Assembly: GCA_903863315.1 (NCBI GenBank)
Contig: CAIPBN010000474.1
Span: 1 to 10,656, forward strand
From: an uncultured Verrucomicrobiota bacterium
GTDB taxonomy: Bacteria > Verrucomicrobiota > Verrucomicrobiia > Limisphaerales > SXTU01
Reading direction: 5' to 3'
DNA length: 10,656 bases
Part shown: positions 1-5,797 of the stretch, in pieces
Numbering within the stretch: position 1 is the first letter of the stretch
Layout of the letters: each line of letters starts with the position of its first letter
The notes under the pieces: generated by a model
Database searches by the model: none
The model's input: only the letters and a program-made list of their open reading frames with translations
Told to the model about the DNA's origin: nothing
Position numbers and translations under genes: made by a program

Positions 1-1202
1 CGCTCAGCGCCACGCACGTCTGCGAGTTCGACTTCGGCCCGCTCGAAGTCGCCTACGATTACGACCGCATCAAGCAGTCGCTCACCCGTGCGGCCATCGA
101 GGCGCGCCCGCGCACCATGTGGCGTTACCGCGAGCTGCTGCCCATCGCGGGCGAACCGACCGTCGGCTTCCAGGTCGGCTACACGCCGCTGGTGAAGGCC
201 GACCGCCTCGCCAAGCGCCTCGGCATCCGCGAACTGTGGGTGAAGAACGACACCGTCAATTACCCGACGCTCTCCTTCAAGGACCGCGTCGTAAGCGTCG
301 CCCTGAGCCGCTCGCGGGAGCTTGGCTTCAAGACCGTCGCCTGCGCCTCCACCGGCAACCTCGCCAACTCCGTCGCTGCCAACGCCGCCGCCGCCGGCCT
401 CAAGTCCTACGTCTTCATCCCGTCCGACCTCGAACAGGGCAAGGTGGTCAACTCGCTGGTCTATGGCGCGAACGTCATCAGCATCAAGGGCCACTACGAT
501 GAAGTGAACCGCCTGTGCGCGGAGATTGCCGGCAAGTTCGGCTGGGCCTTCGTGAACGTGAACATGCGGCCCTACTACGCCGAGGGCAGCAAGAGCATGG
601 GCTTTGAGATTTGCGAGCAGCTCGGCTGGCGCACGCCGCAGCACACCGTGGTGCCGATGGCCAGCGGGTCGCTGCTGACGAAGATTCACAAGAGCTACCA
701 GGAGTTCGCCAAGCTCGGCCTCGTGTCCGAAGGCAATTGGCACATCCACGGCGCGCAGGCCACGGGCTGCAACCCCATCAGCGCGGCGGAGAAAGCCGGG
801 CTGGACTTCTTCAAGCCTGTGAAGCCGAACACCATCGCCAAGAGCCTCGCCATCGGCACGCCCGCCGACGGCTTCTACGCGCTCAAGGTGATGAAGGAAA
901 CCGCCGGTCACGCCGAAGACGTGACCGACGACGAGGTGCGCGACGGCATCCGCCTGCTGGCCGAGTGCGAAGGCATCTTCGCCGAGACCGCTGGCGGCGT
1001 GACCGTGGGCGTGGCCAAGAAGCTCATCGCTTCCGGCAAGATTCCGGCGGGCGACTCCGCCGTCCTCTGCATCACCGGCAACGGTCTCAAGACCCTCGAC
1101 GCGGTCGTCGGCCATGTGGGCAACACCCGCGAGATTCGGCCCAGCCTGCGCGAGTTCGAGTCCATGCTGAAGGACGAGGAAAAAGCCCCGGTAGCAGCAT
1201 GA
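1..1202 (+). CDS. thrC: Threonine synthase, 5' end outside the window
   Basis: PLP enzyme converting O-phosphohomoserine to threonine in the cytoplasm. The frame is open from base 3 with no stop, and the 38 residues before the first ATG (117) read as the usual N-terminal region (HVCEFDFGPLEVAYDYDRI), so the gene starts upstream and ATG 117 is internal. Numbered from that Met: the PLP lysine is K55 in TLSFKDR, the glycine/serine phosphate loop is near 78-81 (STGN), and the C-terminal TGNGLK motif is present. Relatives with an N-terminal zinc ribbon usually have CxxC before FGPLE; here the second Cys is Asp (CEFD), so that half of the ribbon looks lost. The stop at 1200-1202 is followed after 8 bases by a palindrome and then by the sulfur-carrier gene. 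Family identity is firm; substrate preference within the fold is inferred. Confidence 0.95.
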   Translation, partial: LSATHVCEFDFGPLEVAYDYDRIKQSLTRAAIEARPRTMWRYRELLPIAGEPTVGFQVGYTPLVKADRLAKRLGIRELWVKNDTVNYPTLSFKDRVVSVALSRSRELGFKTVACASTGNLANSVAANAAAAGLKSYVFIPSDLEQGKVVNSLVYGANVISIKGHYDEVNRLCAEIAGKFGWAFVNVNMRPYYAEGSKSMGFEICEQLGWRTPQHTVVPMASGSLLTKIHKSYQEFAKLGLVSEGNWHIHGAQATGCNPISAAEKAGLDFFKPVKPNTIAKSLAIGTPADGFYALKVMKETAGHAEDVTDDEVRDGIRLLAECEGIFAETAGGVTVGVAKKLIASGKIPAGDSAVLCITGNGLKTLDAVVGHVGNTREIRPSLREFESMLKDEEKAPVAA

Positions 1203-1210
1203 TTCTTTTC

Positions 1211-1298
1211 AACGCAGAGACGCAAAGGCGCAGAGACGCGAAGAGGGCTTTGCATCTCTGGCCTTCTTTGCGTCTTTGCGCTTTGGCGTCCTTGCGTT
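1211..1298. repeat. Imperfect inverted repeat built from ACGCARAG-like units
   Basis: Two 38-base arms, 1211-1248 and 1261-1298, are reverse complements at 31 of 38 positions around a 12-base spacer. Each arm is itself made of 8-9 base units of the ACGCAGAG / ACGCAAAGG type. It fills the gap between thrC and the sulfur-carrier gene. Reading frames through it give peptides such as AETQRRRDAK and SLRLCALASLR, which I recall as recurring spurious protein ends in many draft genomes, so this is probably a dispersed element rather than coding DNA. It could also fold as an RNA hairpin and modulate readthrough. Mobility is inferred. Confidence 0.8.
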
Positions 1299-1313
1299 AA
1301 ACATCCCCAACCT

Positions 1314-1589
1314 ATGCCCATCAACGTCCGCATCCCCACCCCGCTTCGCCAGCTCACCGGCGGCGAGGAAGTCGTCACCGTCACCGCCGCAAATGTCGGC
1401 GCGGCCATCGCTGAAATGCAGGCCAAGTATCCCGGCATCAAGGACCGCCTGCTCGACGACAAGGGCGAGGTCCGCCGCTTCGTGAACGTGTATGTGAACG
1501 AGGAGGACATCCGCTTCCTCCAAAGCCAGGCCACGCCCCTCAAGGACGGCGACGAAATCAGCATCATCCCGGCGATTGCGGGGGGGTGA
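1314..1589 (+). CDS. CysO/MoaD/ThiS-family sulfur-carrier protein
   Basis: A 91-residue ubiquitin-fold carrier ending in Gly-Gly (IIPAIAGG), the tail that is adenylated and turned into a thiocarboxylate in this family. The opening (MPINVRIPTPLRQLTGGEE), the centre (RRFVNVYVNEEDIRF) and the end match my recollection of Mycobacterium tuberculosis CysO more closely than E. coli MoaD or ThiS. CysO donates sulfur to a PLP synthase (CysM) acting on O-phosphoserine. Here the neighbour is a PLP enzyme of O-phosphohomoserine, so a role in cysteine or homocysteine supply is plausible but inferred. The activating MoeB/ThiF-type enzyme and Mec-type protease are not in the window. The start ATG follows the palindrome by 15 bases with no ribosome-binding motif. 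The terminal GG is native, so no proteolytic maturation is needed. Confidence 0.88.
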   Translation: MPINVRIPTPLRQLTGGEEVVTVTAANVGAAIAEMQAKYPGIKDRLLDDKGEVRRFVNVYVNEEDIRFLQSQATPLKDGDEISIIPAIAGG

Positions 1590-1610
1590 GTTCCAGTATG
1601 GCCCGCCAAC

Positions 1611-1925
1611 GTGACAACGGAACCGGCTAAACCAAAGCCCCCAAGCCCTTGGATTGATGGGTTGGTTTTGCAGTGCATCATAATGGTTCTGGCGGGAATG
1701 ATTTTGGACGGAGGAGGACTGTTTCAGGTTTGTGCGTATGCCTTCGTCGGATTCTGGGTTGGCGCTTTGGTGCATTTGGCAAGGCACAAAGGAGAACAGA
1801 CGAAAACAGATGTGTTCCTCCTGCGCTACGGACATTTTCTCCTGTGCGTTCTCTCCTACTTTCTCACGGGTTGGATTTGGAAGTTGCGCGGATACGACTA
1901 CCTGATTCGCCAGTTGTTTGAATGA
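1611..1925 (+). CDS. Small membrane protein of unknown function
   Basis: A 104-residue ORF with a GTG start, the first possible start after an in-frame stop at 1587-1589, lying 21 bases after the carrier gene. Hydrophobic segments near residues 16-32, 37-56 and 73-91 predict three membrane helices, with a charged loop (ARHKGEQTKTD) between the second and third and a basic turn (KLRG) after the third. The N-terminus is proline/lysine-rich and not a classical signal peptide. Base composition is visibly AT-richer than the flanking genes, hinting at separate origin. I do not recognise the family. The hydrophobic pattern and loop charges make a real protein likely, but the exact start is uncertain. 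Confidence 0.6.
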   Translation: MTTEPAKPKPPSPWIDGLVLQCIIMVLAGMILDGGGLFQVCAYAFVGFWVGALVHLARHKGEQTKTDVFLLRYGHFLLCVLSYFLTGWIWKLRGYDYLIRQLFE

Positions 1926-1943
1926 TCTCCAGCCCTGTTGATT

Positions 1944-1966
1944 GACCGCCAGTCTTTCTGGTCGGT
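1944..1966 (+). terminator. Weak hairpin after the small membrane-protein gene
   Basis: GACCGCCAG pairs with CTGG-T-CGGT across a TCTTT loop, with one bulged T and a G-T end pair. It begins 18 bases past the stop at 1923-1925 and is followed by TTCTTCGG, which is only mildly T-rich. It could be a weak intrinsic terminator or chance. Confidence 0.25.
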
Positions 1967-2042
1967 TCTTCGGCCCCTCCATCCGACCAGCAGCACGAAC
2001 GCCCAGATTGACCCCCATGTGGCCGAGCGATACTTTCCGGTC

Positions 2043-2195
2043 ATGACCGTAGTTGAGTCCATCACGGAGTCGAGCGATGACTCCTCATCGGACATCCCGC
2101 AAATGGTGCCAGATGCGGAGTGGCGGACGGCAGCTTACAATCAGTTCCTTCGCGATGACTCGGCGGAGGACGACATATACGAACGTTTCCCCTGA
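2043..2195 (+). CDS. Possible 50-residue acidic protein, unknown
   Basis: An ATG at 2043 opens a 50-codon frame ending at TGA 2193-2195, only 7 bases before the NIL gene. The product is acidic and serine-rich in its first half (ESITESSDDSSSD), then has an aromatic/acidic tail (AEWRTAAYNQFLRDDSAEDDIYERFP in part). The frame also stays open upstream to a TTG at 1938, but that extension crosses the hairpin and has no protein-like pattern. The end (RDDSAEDDIY) loosely recalls the C-termini of small antitoxins (…DNEEDAVYD…), but no toxin gene adjoins it. It may be a real small gene, the remnant of a longer one, or chance. Function is unknown. Confidence 0.35.
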   Translation: MTVVESITESSDDSSSDIPQMVPDAEWRTAAYNQFLRDDSAEDDIYERFP

Positions 2196-2202
2196 CAACT
2201 TT

Positions 2203-2520
2203 ATGTCCTCCCCCTCAAAAAAACCTGCCGCGAAGTCCGATGCCAAAGCCGAACCGAAGCTCCCGCCCGACCCGCGCCAGTCCAAGTCGCGATTGTGGCT
2301 CACGTTCCCCGCGCCGCTCATCACGCGCCCGGTGATTTGGGAGCTGGGGCAGAAGTTCAAGGTCGTCTTCAACCTCCGGCAGGTCAGCGTGGGCAAGGAC
2401 ATCGGCATCGTCTGCCTCGAACTCGATGGCGCACGCACGGAGATTAAGAACGCCATCAACTGGCTGGAGAAACTCGGCGTCGAGGTCGAGCCGGTGGAAA
2501 TCGGCGTGCTCGAAAGCTAG
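2203..2520 (+). CDS. Stand-alone NIL-domain protein
   Basis: A 105-residue protein: a lysine/proline/alanine-rich N-terminal tail (about residues 1-27), then a NIL domain (about 28-101) with the typical run RLWLTFPAPLITRPVIWELG, then FNLRQVSVGKDIGIVCLELDG and WLEKLGVEVEPVEIG. NIL domains are ferredoxin-fold modules known from the C-terminus of the methionine ABC-transporter ATPase MetN, where they bind methionine, and from archaeal or deltaproteobacterial proteins tied to homocysteine synthesis. There is no CxxCxxC ferredoxin motif here, so this is the domain alone. Placed near thrC and a sulfur carrier, it may sense methionine or take part in sulfur transfer; this is inferred. The frame is open upstream to 2053, but ATG 2203 gives the only family-like start. 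Confidence 0.88.
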   Translation: MSSPSKKPAAKSDAKAEPKLPPDPRQSKSRLWLTFPAPLITRPVIWELGQKFKVVFNLRQVSVGKDIGIVCLELDGARTEIKNAINWLEKLGVEVEPVEIGVLES

Positions 2521-2580
2521 CGGAGCGCCGAGCACTGCTCGGCAGGTCGCGGCTCATGCCGAGCGATGCTCGGCGCTCCG
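2521..2580. repeat. Double palindrome (REP/MITE-like)
   Basis: Arms 2521-2544 and 2557-2580 are reverse complements at 22 of 24 positions with a 12-base spacer. Each arm also contains its own palindrome: GCCGAGCA-C-TGCTCGGC at 2527-2543 and GCCGAGC-GAT-GCTCGGC at 2558-2574. The DNA or RNA can therefore form one long hairpin or two short ones. It begins directly after the NIL stop codon and ends two bases before the DUF309 start ATG. It may end transcription of the upstream gene or be a mobile palindromic unit; there is no T-tract after it. Confidence 0.85.
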
Positions 2581-2582
2581 AC

Positions 2583-3017
2583 ATGTCCCACAAGTCTCCC
2601 AAAATCGCCGCCCTCATCACGGACCTTCAGGGCCGCGATCTCGACGCGCACTACTTGGGCTACTTCGCCTGCTTCAACCGGGGTCAGTTTTACGAGGCGC
2701 ACGACGTGCTGGAGGAACTCTGGCTCGCCGATCGCCACGGGCAGAACGGCAACTTCTACAAGGGCCTCATCCAGTTCGCCGGCGCGTTTGTTCACTTGCA
2801 GAAGGATTGCCCGAAGTATCCGCGGCTCCGCCCGGCAGCGGCGTTGCTCACCCTCGCGGAGGACAACTTTCGTGCGTATCCCGCGATGCATGAGCGGCTG
2901 GATTTGGGCTTGGTCCGCGCGCTCATCACCGACTGGCGGGTGCGGCTGGTCGCGGCGGATTTTACCCGCAACCCGCTCACGCCGGACAATGCGCCGAAGC
3001 TGACGTTGGCCAACTGA
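2583..3017 (+). CDS. DUF309-domain protein
   Basis: A 144-residue soluble protein with the DUF309 signature: FYEAHDVLEELWL at residues 36-48 and, about ten residues on, FYKGLIQFAGAFVHLQK at 58-74. These Glu/His-rich helices are the conserved core of this small all-alpha family, whose biochemical function is not established. The frame extends upstream to 2556, but that extension would be translated from the palindrome, so ATG 2583 is preferred. No ribosome-binding motif is visible; the start is 2 bases after the palindrome. It converges on the nuclease gene with a 22-base gap. The family call is good; the role is unknown. Confidence 0.85.
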   Translation: MSHKSPKIAALITDLQGRDLDAHYLGYFACFNRGQFYEAHDVLEELWLADRHGQNGNFYKGLIQFAGAFVHLQKDCPKYPRLRPAAALLTLAEDNFRAYPAMHERLDLGLVRALITDWRVRLVAADFTRNPLTPDNAPKLTLAN

Positions 3018-3034
3018 CGGAGGCCGGCGCTCCG
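3018..3034. terminator. Small hairpin between convergent genes
   Basis: CGGAG (3018-3022) pairs with CTCCG (3030-3034) around GCCGGCG, in the 22-base gap between the DUF309 and nuclease stop codons. The decamer CGGCGCTCCG at 3025-3034 is identical to the end of the palindrome at 2571-2580, so this may be a degraded copy of that element. There is no T-tract; a terminator role is only suggested by position. Confidence 0.3.
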
Positions 3035-3039
3035 CCGCC

Positions 3040-4434
3040 TCACACCTCAATCGCCTGATGTGGCACGGGCACGATGATTTCGGACTTGGGCAGGAGGTGC
3101 TTCAGCGTCTCTTTGAAGGCGAGCGACTGTTCTTCCTCGCCGTGCACGACGAACGTTCTCTTGATGTGGCCGGACAGTGATTTCACGTAGGCGGACAGCT
3201 CGTTGCGGTCCGCGTGACCGGAGAAGGCGTCAATCTTGGCCACCCGGGCGCGGATGGCGTAGGGCTCGCCGAAGATGTTCACCGGGCTGCGGCCGGCGAT
3301 GATCTGCGCGCCCAGCGTGTGCTCGGCGCAGAAGCCGACGAAGAGGATGAGGTTCCTCGGATCGCCGCCGTGGTTCTTGAGGTGGTGCAGCACGCGGCCC
3401 GCCTCCGCCATGCCGGAGGCGCTGATGATGACGGCGGGCTCCTTCAGCTCGTTTAGCTTCCGCGACAATGCGACCTCGCGGATGTAGGTGAGGTTCTCCA
3501 TGCCGAAGGGATTGCCCTTTTCGCGCAGGAAGGTGTAGGTCTGCTCGTCGAAGCACTCCGGGTGCAGGCGGAAAATCTCGGTGGCGTTCGTGCTCAACGG
3601 GCTGTCCACATAGATGGGCACGGCCGGCAGTTTCCCGGCGTCGGTGAGCTGGTGCAGCGCATAGACAATCTGTTGCGTGCGGCCGACGGAAAAGGCGGGG
3701 ATGATGACCTTGCCCCCGTCGCGAATCGTGTCGCCAACGAGGCTGGCCAGTTCATCACGCGCGTCCACGGGGCTGGAATGGATGCGGTTGCCGTAGGTGC
3801 TCTCGATTTGGAGGAAGTCCACGTTCTCGACCGGCTGCGCGTCGCGGAGGATGTCCTGCCCGGGCCGGCCAATGTCACCGCTGAAGAGGTAGCGGAACTT
3901 GCGCCCGGCCTCCCGCACATCAAGCACCACCTGTGCGGACCCGAGGATGTGCCCGGCGTCCGTGAACCTGACCGTCACGCCGTCCGCGATGGGCATGGGG
4001 CGGTCGTAGTTGATGGCGACAAACTGGCGGATGGCCCGCTCTGCGTCGCTGGCGGAGTAGAGCGGCTGCACGGGGGGCTTCCCCTGTTTGGCGCGCTTTT
4101 TGGAGACGAATTGCGCGTCGGCCTCCTGAATCGAGGCCGAGTCCTCCAGCATGATGCTGGCGAGGTCGCGCGTGGCGAAGGTCGAGTAGATGTTCCCGGT
4201 GAAGCCCTGCTTGCAGAGGTTGGGAAAATTGCCGCAGTGGTCGATGTGCGCGTGACTGAGGATGGCGGCGTCGATTTTCTTCGGGTCGAAGGGGAAGCAG
4301 CAGTTGCGCGTGATGGACTCGTCGCGCCGGCCTTGGTAGAGGCCGCACTCCAGCAGCAGCCGCTGGCCGTTGACCTCCAGCAGATACATGGATCCAGTGG
4401 TGGTGCGGGTGGCCCCGTGAAAGTGAATGCGCAT
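3040..4434 (-). CDS. MBL-fold / beta-CASP / RMMBL RNA-processing nuclease
   Basis: A 464-residue two-metal nuclease of the CPSF/RNase J-like superfamily, expected to be cytoplasmic. In order: the N-terminal metallo-beta-lactamase half with HAHIDH (61-66), H162 in DAGHILGS and D187 in FSGDIG supplying the zinc ligands; ESTYGNR (211-217) opening the beta-CASP insert; PAFSVGRTQQ (247-256); the SASGM motif (338-342) with GRVLHHL after it; then the RMMBL tail with FSGHAD (404-409) and VVHGE (429-433). All core motifs are intact and the length is normal. The frame also allows a TTG two codons earlier, but ATG at 4434 starts the conserved MRIHFHGATRTTTGS. The substrate cannot be told: such proteins are annotated as 'MBL-fold exonuclease' and act on RNA in characterised members. 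Confidence 0.93.
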   Translation of the reverse strand: MRIHFHGATRTTTGSMYLLEVNGQRLLLECGLYQGRRDESITRNCCFPFDPKKIDAAILSHAHIDHCGNFPNLCKQGFTGNIYSTFATRDLASIMLEDSASIQEADAQFVSKKRAKQGKPPVQPLYSASDAERAIRQFVAINYDRPMPIADGVTVRFTDAGHILGSAQVVLDVREAGRKFRYLFSGDIGRPGQDILRDAQPVENVDFLQIESTYGNRIHSSPVDARDELASLVGDTIRDGGKVIIPAFSVGRTQQIVYALHQLTDAGKLPAVPIYVDSPLSTNATEIFRLHPECFDEQTYTFLREKGNPFGMENLTYIREVALSRKLNELKEPAVIISASGMAEAGRVLHHLKNHGGDPRNLILFVGFCAEHTLGAQIIAGRSPVNIFGEPYAIRARVAKIDAFSGHADRNELSAYVKSLSGHIKRTFVVHGEEEQSLAFKETLKHLLPKSEIIVPVPHQAIEV

Positions 4435-4440
4435 GGGCAA

Positions 4441-4446
4441 AGGCTA
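4441..4446 (-). promoter_or_regulatory. Candidate -10 element of the nuclease gene
   Basis: On the minus strand, TAGCCT (TANNNT form) lies exactly 6 bases before the ATG at 4434. With normal spacing transcription would begin at or next to the start codon, giving a leaderless mRNA. There is no clear -35 box. It is a six-base match only, so chance is possible. Confidence 0.25.
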
Positions 4447-4459
4447 CGGCGGACGCCCG

Positions 4460-4479
4460 AAGTTCAAAGTTCAAAGTTC
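4460..4479. repeat. Heptanucleotide tandem repeat (AAAGTTC)
   Basis: Almost three copies of AAAGTTC lie in the 72-base gap between the divergent nuclease and L,D-transpeptidase genes. Being AT-rich, it may belong to the shared promoter region. It has the same 7-base period as the unrelated array at 9661-9695. Confidence 0.7.
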
Positions 4480-4506
4480 GGCCGGCATCTGCCTTAATCC
4501 ACGGCC

Positions 4507-5694
4507 GTGCAGGTTTATACGAAATTCAAACCGACCAGTTCCAAGAAGCGGTCCCGCAAGCCGCTGCACTGGGGCTGGGGAGTGCTCGTCGTGCTCGCCG
4601 GTCTCGGCGCGTGGTGGTGGTGGACCCGCCCCGAGGACAAGCCCCGCCCGCTGCGGCCCGAGGCACCCGTGCAATTGCAGGCCTTTGCTCCCGCAGTCAC
4701 GAACACTCAGACCCCGTCGGTGGCGACGAACCGTTTGGGAGTCGATGGAAAGGCAACAGTCGTCACCACCAACCGGCCACCCGCCGGCCGGACCAACCTG
4801 GTGGTGGCGGAACCACCGGTGGACTTAAGCCAGTTCCCCCGCCTGCCACGCGACACCTTTGAGGTGCAGCTTGCGCTGGGCCGCGCCGGCGTTTCCTCCG
4901 GTTCGCTGGATGGCGTGATCGGTTCGCAGACCCGCGCCGCGATCAAGGCCTTCCAACTGCGCGAGCAACTGCCCGACACAGGGGTGGCCGATCTCGAAAC
5001 CAAGGCCCGGCTTCAGTTGCTCTCGCCGCCGCTGGCGAACTATCTCGTCACGACGGACGATCTGGCCCGGTTGCAGCCGTTGAACCAGACCTGGCTCGGC
5101 AAGTCCCAGCAAAGCGCGCTGGACTACGAGACGCTCTTGGAACTCGTCGCCGAGAAGGGGCACGCCCACCCGGCATTGATCAAGCGCCTGAATCCCGGCG
5201 TGGAATGGACCAACCTCACGGCGGGGGCGGTCTTGAAGATCCCGGCGGTGACGTATCCACCCATCCGGGGCAAGGCGGCCTTCATCCTCATCCACCTGGC
5301 GGGCAAGACGTTGCAGGCGTTTGACGGGAACACCAACTTGCTGGCGCACTTCCCGTGCAGCATCGCGGCCCGGGTGGAGAAGCGCCCGGTGGGTGAGCTG
5401 CACGTCGCCGTGGTCGCGCCGAATCCCAACTACACGTTCGATCCGGACGTCTTCCCTGAGTCCGCCGAGGCGCAGAAACTTGGGCGCAAGTTGATTCTGC
5501 CGCCCGGCCCCAACAACCCCGTGGGCGTAGCGTGGATTGGCCTCGACCGGCCGGGCTACGGCATTCACGGCACGCCTGTTCCGGAGCAGGTGGGCCGCAC
5601 GGAGTCGCACGGCTGCTTCCGGCTGGCGAACTGGAACGCGGAGTATTTGATCAAGCTCGTCACGGTGGGGACGCCGGTGCGGGTGGTGGAGTGA
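4507..5694 (+). CDS. Membrane-anchored L,D-transpeptidase (YkuD) with PG-binding domain
   Basis: A 395-residue envelope enzyme that should form or edit L,D-crosslinks in peptidoglycan, or attach proteins to it. A basic N-terminus (KKRSRK) precedes one membrane helix at about 21-40, so the rest lies outside the membrane. Then come a Thr/Asn/Pro-rich linker (about 43-117), a PG_binding_1 domain (about 118-172, with LDGVIGSQTRAAIKAFQ), a LysM-like segment (about 207-247, LIKRLNPGVEW…AGAVLKIP) and the YkuD domain (about 257-394). The catalytic motif is intact: H354-G, then S367-HGC-FRL with nucleophile C370. The start is GTG 4507, because an in-frame TAA lies at 4495-4497 and no ATG precedes the helix. 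It is divergent from the nuclease gene and 103 bases before the YaeQ-like gene. Confidence 0.92.
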   Translation: MQVYTKFKPTSSKKRSRKPLHWGWGVLVVLAGLGAWWWWTRPEDKPRPLRPEAPVQLQAFAPAVTNTQTPSVATNRLGVDGKATVVTTNRPPAGRTNLVVAEPPVDLSQFPRLPRDTFEVQLALGRAGVSSGSLDGVIGSQTRAAIKAFQLREQLPDTGVADLETKARLQLLSPPLANYLVTTDDLARLQPLNQTWLGKSQQSALDYETLLELVAEKGHAHPALIKRLNPGVEWTNLTAGAVLKIPAVTYPPIRGKAAFILIHLAGKTLQAFDGNTNLLAHFPCSIAARVEKRPVGELHVAVVAPNPNYTFDPDVFPESAEAQKLGRKLILPPGPNNPVGVAWIGLDRPGYGIHGTPVPEQVGRTESHGCFRLANWNAEYLIKLVTVGTPVRVVE

Positions 5695-5700
5695 TCATGA

Positions 5701-5787
5701 GGAGCAGGATGAAGATCAAGATTGCGAGCACGAACGGGAGGCCGCGTTTGGCTCCTGCTCGCAATCCTGATCCTAATTCTGCGCTCC
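5701..5787. repeat. Intergenic inverted repeat
   Basis: Arms 5706-5730 and 5756-5780 match as reverse complements at 21 of 25 positions, with ATTGCGAGCA/TGCTCGCAAT perfect at the inner end and a 25-base spacer. Outside these, GGAGC (5701-5705) pairs with GCTCC (5783-5787) after a two-base offset. Purine-rich GGAT/AGATC units make up the arm. It fills nearly all of the gap between the L,D-transpeptidase and YaeQ-like genes. It looks like a dispersed palindromic element; it has no T-tract. Confidence 0.75.
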
Positions 5788-5797
5788 GCCAAATCGG

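Noticed and set aside
908..2018. Two long minus-strand frames over thrC, the palindrome and the carrier gene
   Set aside because: They owe their length to GC-rich antisense codons and to the palindrome at 1211-1298, and oppose well-supported genes.
2053..2202. N-terminal extension of the NIL protein by 50 codons
   Set aside because: The extension is Arg/Ser/Thr-rich with no family likeness and overlaps the small acidic ORF; ATG 2203 fits the domain.
3562..4497. A 311-codon plus-strand frame opposite the nuclease gene
   Set aside because: It is antisense to a complete beta-CASP nuclease, and the product has no recognisable motif.
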